Source of the DNA: Kosakonia sp. BYX6
GTDB taxonomy: Bacteria > Pseudomonadota > Gammaproteobacteria > Enterobacterales > Enterobacteriaceae
DNA length: 64,000 nt
Direction: 5' to 3'
Assembly (NCBI RefSeq): GCF_038449125.1
Contig: NZ_CP151800.1
Coordinates: forward strand, 4,250,406 to 4,314,405
Below the pieces are notes generated by a model. That model did not search any database and was not told where the DNA came from. It saw nothing but the letters and a program-made list of their open reading frames with translations. This document shows, one piece after another, positions 54,478-63,800 of this stretch. Each line of letters starts with the position of its first letter. Position 1 is the first letter of the stretch. A program made the position numbers and the translations under genes.

Positions 54478-55541
54478 AACTCACCCTCCTCGCAGGCCTG
54501 GTGGTTTTGCCAGAGGATTTGCACCCCCGGCGGCGGCTGGTGCTGCCAGTGCGACCAGATCGCCAGCGACTGCGAACGCCGGGAAAACCAGTCCGCGCCG
54601 GTGCATTCAGCGCGGGCAGTGATCATCGTCCACGCCGCCACTTCCCCGGTAAGCCGGTAGCTGTCGGCGCAGGTCAGTTGCGTGCCCTGCCCCTCGGCTT
54701 GCACGCTCAGACAAAACCAGGGCGGCTTCTCGGCGAGCGCATCCGCGACCTGCTGGGCGGCAGAGTTGGGTATCTGCCCCGAGGCCATGATCTCATTGAG
54801 CAGATGGGTGATGGGCGCAGAGTCTGTGACGTTGAAACTGCGCAGCGCCTGCAACGACAAGTCGCTTGCCGCGCAGGCGGCTTCTTCATCGAGATAAGGA
54901 TGCACGCACGCCGACGCGGGGAAACCCGCGGGGGTTGGCGGCACATCCGCTACCCGGCGCAGCGCGCCCTGTTGCACACACATGCCAGGGTAACCGGTAC
55001 GGTTGTTCACTGCTTGCAGGTACTCCGCCAGCCCGGCGGGCGTGAGCGGTTGCAGGCCGCCGGTAAAGGTCTCCACGCGCAATAAGTCAGGGCGGATGAA
55101 GCGAGCCGCCAGCGCACGGATCGCCACACCGATTAACCCAGGCTGCACGCCCGCGCCAAACGTGCCCGACCAGCCCGCGTCCGCCAGCGGTTGATGCCAG
55201 CGCTGAACGGCTGCGGCATCGCCGCCGGGTTCAACAAAAACGCCAGGCGTGGCGCAGTGGGTTAACAGTTGCGTGAGCACCGGGTCGGTCAGCGCAAATG
55301 AAGGGCCAGCGCACTGAATGAAACGCCGGCAGGCAAAAACCGCCATCGGCCAGGGCATCGGCGCCAACACATCCAGCTCTACAAAGCGCAGGCGCTCACA
55401 GGGCAAATGGGCTAAGCGGCGCTGTAACACGTTGAGATCGCGCCCGATAGCCAGCACGCGCTCGCCGTGGTGCAATAATGCCTCGACACAGGCTGTGCCG
55501 ACCGTTCCGCCCGCGCCGAAAACAGCAATCACGCCGTTCAT
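54474..55541 (-). CDS. Saccharopine-dehydrogenase-like NAD(P)-binding protein
   Basis: This 355-residue protein has an N-terminal Rossmann fold (VIAVFGAGGTVGTACVEALLHHG, about 4-26) and a middle block GTFGAGVQPGLIGVAIRALA (about 142-161) typical of the saccharopine-dehydrogenase-like family. It lies between the PchF-like NRPS and the thiazolinyl reductase, overlapping both by 4 bp. It may be a second tailoring reductase; the enantio-pyochelin pathway uses an unusual reductase (PchK), but I cannot confirm homology. The start at MNGVIAV is preferred over one two codons earlier because it forms the ATGA overlap. Confidence 0.7.
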   Translation of the reverse strand: MNGVIAVFGAGGTVGTACVEALLHHGERVLAIGRDLNVLQRRLAHLPCERLRFVELDVLAPMPWPMAVFACRRFIQCAGPSFALTDPVLTQLLTHCATPGVFVEPGGDAAAVQRWHQPLADAGWSGTFGAGVQPGLIGVAIRALAARFIRPDLLRVETFTGGLQPLTPAGLAEYLQAVNNRTGYPGMCVQQGALRRVADVPPTPAGFPASACVHPYLDEEAACAASDLSLQALRSFNVTDSAPITHLLNEIMASGQIPNSAAQQVADALAEKPPWFCLSVQAEGQGTQLTCADSYRLTGEVAAWTMITARAECTGADWFSRRSQSLAIWSHWQHQPPPGVQILWQNHQACEEGEL

Positions 55542-58500
55542 GCCCATACCTCGCTCAGCAGAGCGGCGACAGACTCCGCGCCCGCCGCCTGCAAGCAATC
55601 AAAGTGGTTACCGGCAATATCGCGGATGGTCAGTTTTCCCAGGCAGTAGTGTTGCCAGAACTGCGTCATGTCGTCGCGCAGAGTGGGTAAAAACGGGATC
55701 TCGCCGCGCTGGCGCAGAAACGTTACGTCGCCGACATACCCCAGACGGGAAAACGCGCCGACGGCGCGCAGGCTGGCGACATACAACGCGCGCAGCGTCT
55801 GCAAGCTGGCAATATCTAACGGGCCATTGCTTGCCAGCAGCGCCAGCCGCTGCTGGCTGTCGGGCGGGGCATTTTTTATGATGGCGTCAATCCGTGGGAA
55901 ATCAGCAGCCAGCCCGGCAATACAGCCCTGCGCAATACAGCCGTGATGGGTTTCCCGGGCGCGTTTTATCAGCGCGCCCAAATCCTGTTCCGGGAAATCC
56001 AGCCCGATATCGGCGGCCGATCGGTTAAGCAAGCGCGCCAGTGAGTAATCCAGCAGCAGATCGTCTTCGACGATAAACGGAATGCGGTAAGCGCTGGTCA
56101 CGATAAGCTGTTTGACCTCAATGCCGGAGGCCATCAGCTTTTCCGCCATCACAGCGGCAATCAGCCCGCCCATGCAATAACCAAACAGATAAACCCGGCG
56201 AATCCCTTGCGCCCGCAGCGCTTGTACATAACGTTCCGCCAGCGTTTCAAACAGCATTTTGGCGGGCAGCGTCAGATAGTTGTCGCCGGGAGTCCTGCTG
56301 ATGCCCAGCACCGTTGGGCGTTCGTTTTGCGTGGCGAGCGCCGTCACCAGCGCGCGGTAAGGCTCCAGCCCGCCAGAACCGTCATGCACCAGGCAAAGCG
56401 CCTCGCCCGCGCGGTGTTTAGCACAGGCCGGCAAAAGGACATGAACCGGTGAAACCTCATTCACCACGGCGGGCAACATCCGCCTGTGCTGCCAGGCTAC
56501 GCGGGCGCAATTTTCCAGTGTCGGGTCGGCGACAATCTGGCGCAGCAGGTCATCCCAGGCGATGTTTTCCGCGCCGGGAATGGTGCGCCGCAGTTTGCCG
56601 ACGCACTTCGCCAGCAGCAAGGAGTCGCCGCCGACATCAAAAAAACCGCAAGTTGGTGTGAGCGCATCGGCGTTATCCAGCCCCAATACCTCGGCCCACA
56701 CATTTGCGACCGCACGCTGACACGCCGTCAGCGGTTCTGCGTTTTTGGGCGCAGCGGTTTGGGGAGCGGGGATTTGCCGCGCTAATGCCTGCCTGTCGAC
56801 TTTGCCATTGGCGGTTAACGGTAGCGCATCCAGGATCAACAAGCGGTCGGGCACCATATACCCAGGTAAGTGTTGGCGCAGCAACGCCGTCAATTCATCC
56901 ACGTCCAGCCGAGCGTGTTCCGCGGCGGAACAGGCCCAAATGACTGACTGATGGATCATCGCTATCGCACGTTCCGCCGGGTCGGCAGAATCCGCGTTAT
57001 CGGGGAACATCACATAATGGCGAAACGGCGAGGCATCCAGCGCTCGTCGCCAGTTCTCACGGCAGTAAAACGCTTCACCGTTCACAGCACGTTCATCCGT
57101 AAAGCCCGTTAGCCCCTCTTTGAACTCCATGGTCATCATCAGCGGCGCATTGGGGCGCGTGGCGTCAATCACTGCCAAATCCCCGCCGGGTGCCAGTAAA
57201 CCATGAAGCTGATTGAGCGCCTGCGGGATATGCCGCGCGTTATGCAACACATTGGCGCAGATGACCACATCCCAAGCGGCAAGCGGCACGCCTTGTTCGG
57301 TAAACGCGCGGTTGAGGTCAACAATGCGGGGGGTGATTTCCGGCCACTGAATAAGCGCGTCGTCGAGAAAAAAGCGGGAAACGTCGGTAAAAAGATACTC
57401 AAACTCCAGTTCCGGCATCTGCCGTAGCCGCTCAATTACCGGTGCGGTAGTGCCGCCGACGCCCGCGCCGATTTCGATAATGCGCAGCGGGCGTTGCGCG
57501 TCGATGGCACGCCGGGCGTGTGCTGAGATGCCCGCCACAATCAACTGGTTCAGATAGCGGTTAATGAAATTTTCGCCGTAGGACGCCCGTGCCACCGCCA
57601 TGCTGCCTTGCGGGAAGAGTAACGCCAGCGGATCAACCTCGCCGCGCACCACGGCTTCCAGTTGTTGCAGGCACTGTTCGACATACGCCATTTGCGGGTC
57701 GCCATAGTCGATTTCCCGCGCGAGTTGGCGCGCCTGCTGCCAAAGGCGTTGCGCCGTTTCCAGGGACACCGTTTCACCGGCAAGCCGCGCGGGGCTGTCA
57801 CTGAGCAGGCGATCCCAGCGCACCATCAGCGCAAGGTGCTCCGGCTTCACGCTGACCTTACGTTGGCGAATGTCCTGCATCGCCACCCGCGCGGCCAACT
57901 CCATGGTGTCGATGAGCTGCGTAAAACGCGCGGCATCCAGCGTCGATAAAATTTGCTGGTGCCGCTGTGTGATGGCCGCCATCGCACCGTTATCCATGGG
58001 CGCGGGGCCATCGCGCAGGCTGGCAGGCGTGATCGCGGCAACCAGTTGCTGGTTTGGCGTCATCAATACCGCCGCGTCATTCACTTCAGGGCGCGCGCGT
58101 AAGAGCGCGGCGATGTCGCCCGGTTCGATCCGGTGCCCGTGGCGCTTTATCTGATCGTCCTTGCGGCCTAAAAATTCAATTTCGCCATTGTCGAGATAAC
58201 GCCCGACATCGCCGGTGAGAAACGCGGGCTGGCCGCTGTCCGCCAGCGTGATAAACGCCGACGCGTCAGCACCCAAATACCCCGCACTGACCGCCGGGCC
58301 GATGATCACGATCTCACCAATTTGCCCGCCAACCACCTCTTCGTGGTCGCTGTTGAGCACTTTCATGGCCTGCCCGGGAAGCGCGCGGCCATACGGAATT
58401 GAACAACGGTAGCGACGACCGGGTTCGGCTTCGTGAAAGTTGGACCAAATCGACGCTTCCGTCGCGCCGCCCAGCGCGATAAAGCGGCAATCCGGCAGCC

Positions 58501-60820
58501 ATTCACGCAATTGTTCAGGTTGCGAGACCGGTATCCAGTCGCCGGAAACCAGCGCGGCTCGCAACGTGCAAGGCGAATGCTCTGCGTTTTCCAACAGCAG
58601 TTGCAACTGCGCGGGCACTGAGTTCCAGATTGTCACGCGATGCTGCGCGATATCCTGCGTCCAGGATTCCGGGTCTGCGCTGGTTCCGGCTTTGGGAATC
58701 ACCAGCGCACCACCGGCATTGAGCACGCCAAAAACGTTGAAAATCGCCAGATCGAAAGACGGGCGCGACACCGCCAGCACCCGGTCATCCTCCTGCAACG
58801 CCAGCAGGGTTTGCAGCGCGGCCAATGTGGTCAGCGCCTGGCGATGCGTAATCGGCACCCCTTTCGGCGTGCCGGTCGAACCGGAGGTGAAAATAATATA
58901 GGCCACGTCATCCGCCGACATCGGGTACGTGTTGCAGGGCGGTTCACCCGCAAACTCAGGCGACGTGGGCGTCAGCCAAAACTGACGCTGGTTTGGGTTG
59001 CTGCGTTTGAGCGTCGTTAAGATGGCCTGCTGGCGCGCCTGTGGCCAACCGGGATCGACAGGCACAAACGCCGCGCCTGCCAGCAATGCGCCGATTTGCG
59101 CGGCGACCTGCTCAGCGCCGGGTTCAAAAACCACCAGCACGGCATCACCGGGCTGGCAGCCTTCCGCACACAGCCAATCGCGCCAGTGGCGGGCGCACTG
59201 AATGAGTTGCCCGCGCGTCAATGTGGTTTGACCGTGGATCAAGGCCACTTTTTGCGGTTCATCCACTGCCAGGCGACAGAATGCCGCGATCAGACTCGCT
59301 TCTGTGTCGATATCCATAGCAGGGATGGGCAGCGTTTTGCGCGGCAAAGGCGGCTGCAACCAGCATTCGGCATTTGCAGACAAAGCGTGAATCGCCGCGC
59401 AAAAATCGGCAAACGCGGCGTCCAGCACCGCTTCAGGATATCCGCCGACTCTGGCGTCCCAGACAATGGACATCCCGCCTTGCGCATCGGCAAGCTGGAT
59501 ATCCAGCAGCACCTGCGGCGTGCGGCTTAAACCTTGTTCAACGCAGTTTTGAAAAAGCGCGTTTTCATCGCTTCCGGCGCCCAGTGTGGAGGTCAACACA
59601 ACCGGCGTGTCGTTGCGGTGCGTTAACATGCGCAGCACTTCCACGCCCGACACGTCGCGGTGATCCAGCCCGTCAAAAAGCTGCTGCTGAATGTCTGAAG
59701 CCGCGTCCACCACGTTTTTTTCACCGCGGCAGTCCAGCGCAATCAGCAATGTCGAGGTGAAATCACCGACGATGCGCATTACATCGTCCACCAGCGGGTG
59801 GCGGTCTAACACCGTCAGCGTAATGCGTGACTGCGGCTGATCGCCGTAACGACGGGCCAGCCTGCCCAGCACCGCCAGCGCCACCGATGTTGGCGTGACT
59901 GCATGTTGGCGGGCAAACGCCAGAAAGGCCTGCCAGGCGGGCTTTTCAAGCCGATGGCAGCGGCGGCAATAACGAACCTCGTCGGCTGAAACCGGCTGTG
60001 GATCGCCAAAATGCATCGCTGCCGGGAACGATTCCATTTTTTGCCGCCAAAACGCCTGCGCGCGCTGGTAAGCCTGCTGTCCGGCGGGAGTTTCACGCAT
60101 ACGCGCCAGGTGCAATACATAATCGCGAAACGACAGCGAAGGCGGCGCTAGCGCGAATTCGGGTTCGATCAGCGCACGGGCAAAATCCGCAAGAATGACG
60201 CCGATGCCGATAAAATCGGCGATCAGCAAATCAACCGACAGATGCAAAGTTGCCCGCTGGCCCGTGGTGACAATATGCGCCGCCAGCAGCGGCGGGGTGT
60301 GCGGCGCGTAATGGCGGTGTTTTAAGCGCGTGCGGATTTCGTCTTGCACGTGGGTAAAGGCGAGCGGCGTTTCGCAAACCGAAACATCAAGCGGCACAGC
60401 GACTCCAGCGTCGATTTGCTGCCAGCCCTCGGTGGAAAACCGCGCCTGCAACATGGCATGGCACGCCGCCATGCGCTGCCAGGCGTGTTGAAAATCCACC
60501 GCTGACCAGCGTTCGGGCGTTGAAATCTCCAGCTCGGCGTAGCCATGACAGCCGGTTTCCCCCGCTTCCCAGGCCGAGGTGCGCCCCAGCAAATACGCCG
60601 CCTGCACGTCGGTGAGCGGGAACGGTTCATGGCGTTGTTCAGGGTGATGCTGAACGCCATTTTGCTGGCGCAAAGCGGCCAGGATGGCCTCTTTTTGTTC
60701 GCTTACTTGCTGGCGCAAGGCGTCGGTAAACACCCCTTCCGGCGCGCGAAAACGCAGCTTTCCGCCGCTTTCCCACAGCACGATATTGCGCTGCTGTAAC
60801 TCTTCAAGAAACGTACTCAT
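55538..60820 (-). CDS. Siderophore NRPS, PchF-like (Cy-A-MT-PCP-TE)
   Basis: This is a 1760-residue NRPS (PchF about 1809). Its domains are a TubC-type docking helix pair (1-55), cyclisation Cy (66-490, DLLIAD at 197-202), adenylation (505-980, FTSGSTGTPKG at 644-654, GRKDDQIKRHGHRIE at 885-899) interrupted by a methyltransferase (about 1000-1310, IEIGAGVGG at 1115-1123), the A10 lysine NGKVDR (Lys1340), a carrier domain (FFDVGGDSL, Ser1400) and a thioesterase (1470-1760). The ten pocket residues read D L F N L S L I W K, almost the cysteine code of yersiniabactin and pyochelin synthetases. The thioesterase elbow is GYCMG, with Cys1549 in place of Ser. It overlaps both neighbours by 4 bp. Confidence 0.93.
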   Translation of the reverse strand: MSTFLEELQQRNIVLWESGGKLRFRAPEGVFTDALRQQVSEQKEAILAALRQQNGVQHHPEQRHEPFPLTDVQAAYLLGRTSAWEAGETGCHGYAELEISTPERWSAVDFQHAWQRMAACHAMLQARFSTEGWQQIDAGVAVPLDVSVCETPLAFTHVQDEIRTRLKHRHYAPHTPPLLAAHIVTTGQRATLHLSVDLLIADFIGIGVILADFARALIEPEFALAPPSLSFRDYVLHLARMRETPAGQQAYQRAQAFWRQKMESFPAAMHFGDPQPVSADEVRYCRRCHRLEKPAWQAFLAFARQHAVTPTSVALAVLGRLARRYGDQPQSRITLTVLDRHPLVDDVMRIVGDFTSTLLIALDCRGEKNVVDAASDIQQQLFDGLDHRDVSGVEVLRMLTHRNDTPVVLTSTLGAGSDENALFQNCVEQGLSRTPQVLLDIQLADAQGGMSIVWDARVGGYPEAVLDAAFADFCAAIHALSANAECWLQPPLPRKTLPIPAMDIDTEASLIAAFCRLAVDEPQKVALIHGQTTLTRGQLIQCARHWRDWLCAEGCQPGDAVLVVFEPGAEQVAAQIGALLAGAAFVPVDPGWPQARQQAILTTLKRSNPNQRQFWLTPTSPEFAGEPPCNTYPMSADDVAYIIFTSGSTGTPKGVPITHRQALTTLAALQTLLALQEDDRVLAVSRPSFDLAIFNVFGVLNAGGALVIPKAGTSADPESWTQDIAQHRVTIWNSVPAQLQLLLENAEHSPCTLRAALVSGDWIPVSQPEQLREWLPDCRFIALGGATEASIWSNFHEAEPGRRYRCSIPYGRALPGQAMKVLNSDHEEVVGGQIGEIVIIGPAVSAGYLGADASAFITLADSGQPAFLTGDVGRYLDNGEIEFLGRKDDQIKRHGHRIEPGDIAALLRARPEVNDAAVLMTPNQQLVAAITPASLRDGPAPMDNGAMAAITQRHQQILSTLDAARFTQLIDTMELAARVAMQDIRQRKVSVKPEHLALMVRWDRLLSDSPARLAGETVSLETAQRLWQQARQLAREIDYGDPQMAYVEQCLQQLEAVVRGEVDPLALLFPQGSMAVARASYGENFINRYLNQLIVAGISAHARRAIDAQRPLRIIEIGAGVGGTTAPVIERLRQMPELEFEYLFTDVSRFFLDDALIQWPEITPRIVDLNRAFTEQGVPLAAWDVVICANVLHNARHIPQALNQLHGLLAPGGDLAVIDATRPNAPLMMTMEFKEGLTGFTDERAVNGEAFYCRENWRRALDASPFRHYVMFPDNADSADPAERAIAMIHQSVIWACSAAEHARLDVDELTALLRQHLPGYMVPDRLLILDALPLTANGKVDRQALARQIPAPQTAAPKNAEPLTACQRAVANVWAEVLGLDNADALTPTCGFFDVGGDSLLLAKCVGKLRRTIPGAENIAWDDLLRQIVADPTLENCARVAWQHRRMLPAVVNEVSPVHVLLPACAKHRAGEALCLVHDGSGGLEPYRALVTALATQNERPTVLGISRTPGDNYLTLPAKMLFETLAERYVQALRAQGIRRVYLFGYCMGGLIAAVMAEKLMASGIEVKQLIVTSAYRIPFIVEDDLLLDYSLARLLNRSAADIGLDFPEQDLGALIKRARETHHGCIAQGCIAGLAADFPRIDAIIKNAPPDSQQRLALLASNGPLDIASLQTLRALYVASLRAVGAFSRLGYVGDVTFLRQRGEIPFLPTLRDDMTQFWQHYCLGKLTIRDIAGNHFDCLQAAGAESVAALLSEVWA

Positions 60821-63800
60821 AGCGTTCCCTCTTCATCATTCGACCGGCTTTCGATAAGCAGCGCCACCTGGGCGCAAAAATCACTCAGCCGGGGATACGC
60901 CAGCAACAGACGTAACGAGATGCGCGCGTCGATGGCCTCCTGTAGCGCACGGATGCAGCGCGTGGCCTGCAACGAATCGCCACCCGCCTGGAAGAAATTT
61001 TCCGGCACCAGGGGCGCGTCAGCGGGTAAATGTTGACGCCAGATCGGCGCAATCTGCGCAGGTAAACCAGTGAGTTCCACCTGCCCGACCCACTCCTCAA
61101 GACGACGAACCACACCCGCCGCAAGCGCGTTGACCCGATCGCTTGCGAGCAATTCGCGCACGTAATCCACGGTGATATGCAGCCCGCGCGCATCGTCATG
61201 CACCTGAAAATCCATCGTCACCTGCGGGGTTTGCGAGCGCGCGTAAGTCAACGTACCGAAGCCAAAATCATCGGAACGGGCGGCGCTGGCACCCAACCCT
61301 AACCCGCTGGTGAACACCACCGGGAACAGCCCCGCGATCGGTTCCCCCTGCTGGCGAACAATGTCGCGCGCCACGCGCAACGTGCTGACCTGCTCCGGCG
61401 TTTCGTGCAGGGTGAGGATTCCCAGATAGGCAACGCGCGCCAGCGCGGCGAGTTGCTGGCGGCGCGATGGCGCATCGGTTGCCCGCGGGCCAGGTTCAAA
61501 GGCCACCAGCCCAAGATGGGTAAAATCGCCGACCATCGTCGCAGCACCCGGCAAAGCCGGGTCGCGCTCAAAGGTCGTGACATTCAGGCTGAATGCCGTT
61601 TCCTCCGACCATTCTGCGATTTCAAGCGCGTAGGCCGCGAGCAGCACGGCAGCAGGCGTGATGCGCAATTGCGCGGCTCGCTGGCGAACCGCCTGCCACA
61701 CGGGTTCGTCGACATCACAGGCGCTGCGGGCAAAGTGCGGTTGGCTGACCGTTTCCAGCGCGGTGAGATAAGGAAGGCGCGGCGCGGGCGGCATCGCGTT
61801 CACCGCTACGGTTTGCGCGGGTTCGCAACAGCGGTTGCGGTACTGCGCATAGGTCGTGGCAGAAAGCGGCGCAACGGGTTTGCCCTGGTACAGCGCGCCC
61901 AGTTCGCGCAGCACCAGAAACATGGATGTGCCATCAAGCATCAGGTTGTCCATGCCGATGCCGATCGTTTTCCCGTCGGGAGAAATCCGCACGCGCAGCG
62001 GGAAATCTTGCTCGGGATCAGGAGCTTCCGTTTCGGTGAGCAAACGCAGGTTATCGCTCACCGCCATCACCTCATCGACCTGTGCACTCACTCGCCCGGA
62101 CGGCACGCCGTCTTGCCAGACGATGCGCGAGCGTAATGCGTCATGACGGGCAATGACCTGGCTGACGGCGTGTTGCCAGCGCACGGTGTCAATGCCCTCC
62201 GGCATAGAGAACTCAAAATAGCAGTGCGAGGCAACGCCACCGAGTAACTGCTCCGGGGCGCGCCCGGCCAGGTAGGCTTTTTGCAACGCGGTTAAGGGAA
62301 AGTTTTCGCTCTGCGCGACAGCGCTGGCGGGCGGCGCTGAATCCGCGCCCCGCTGCGCCACGACCCGCTCGACAAAGCTTGCGAAGGTGGAATGGTTAAA
62401 CAAATCCGCCAGCCGCACCGAGGCATATCCCTGTTGGCGCAACGTGGTGACAATTTGAGTGGCACGCAGCGAATCGCCGCCCAGCGCGAAAAAGTCTGCC
62501 GAGTGCGGCAGCGGCGATGTTAACGCCAGCACGTTTTCCCAGCAGCGGGCAATATCGGCCTGCGCGCGGGCGCGTTCGGCGTCCGACACCGGCGAAGGCG
62601 GCGCGGCCACCGGCAAATCGGCGTTGAGCCAGGCTTTGATCCACACCAGGTTCGCCGCCAAAGGATGCATGTGGTCGAGCGTCGCGCCCTGCTGTTGCAG
62701 GCGTTGCGCCCAGGCGGACGCCGATAACAGCGGCGACTGGCCGCCATCGACTAAGGTGGGATCGAGTATCGCGGAGACCAGCGAGGCGGCATCCGGCTCG
62801 GTCACTTCCAGCACATACAGGCGCACCGGTTTCGCCGCGCGAATTGTCCCTAAGTGAGCGAGCAATTCATCATCGCGGTGTAACGACGCCGGGGCGATAA
62901 CCACATCTGGCGCGACGCGCGCAATGGGCGATGCATCGCGCTGCGCCAGCGCATTCAGTACGTCGTTACGTTCGTACTCATCAATAATCAGTGCCAATGC
63001 GTTGGCAGCCGCCGCCTGCGCTAATGCCTGGCTGAATACACCGCTGCCGGCTCCCAAAATCAGTACCCGTAGAGCAGGTTCCTGACGGGAAAAGTCCGCG
63101 CGAAGCTCGGCGACCAGGTTTTCGAAAAACGGGATTTGTTGCAATGAAGCCAGTAGCAAACGCTCCGGGGCAAGCTGCGGATGGCGCAGCAGATCGCTGC
63201 GCGGGCGTTCGCCATTCACACACGCGGCGAGAAACTTTCCTGGTTCCTGCCATGCAGAGTCGTCCTCGGCGACCGTCCACGTTTTCCAGGCGTCGATGAC
63301 CGGCGCCAGAACCTCAGGCACATTGCCGACAAACGTCAGCGCGGCGGCTATCGCCCGCTCGGCTATTTGATCACTCGCCGCCAGTTGCGCCACGAACCGG
63401 GCATGCGCGGCTTTCAATAGCGCCTCATCCAGGCACCCGGCAGCGTAATCCCAGCGAATTTCTAGCCCTTCGCCATCAGGTTGCACCTGGCAGTCGATCA
63501 GTACACCTGGCGTGCGGGTGTGCGTCCATTCAATGCCCGTTTCCCATTGGTACAACGCCTCGACTTCCGGCATGCCAGCCATGCTGGTAAAGACAAAGGG
63601 ATACGCCGCCCGCCCCTGCGCGGCGATATAGCGATCGTCCGGCGTGTGCCCTGCAACGGCATCCGCCAGCGCATGGGCGGTGTCCGCAGGCGTATCGCCT
63701 TTTGCACAGCAGCACAGGCGCAACTGGGTAAATTGCCCTAACGCCTGCGAAGCGTGCGCCGGACGCCAGCAAACCGGCACCACAATCACCATTTGCGGGC

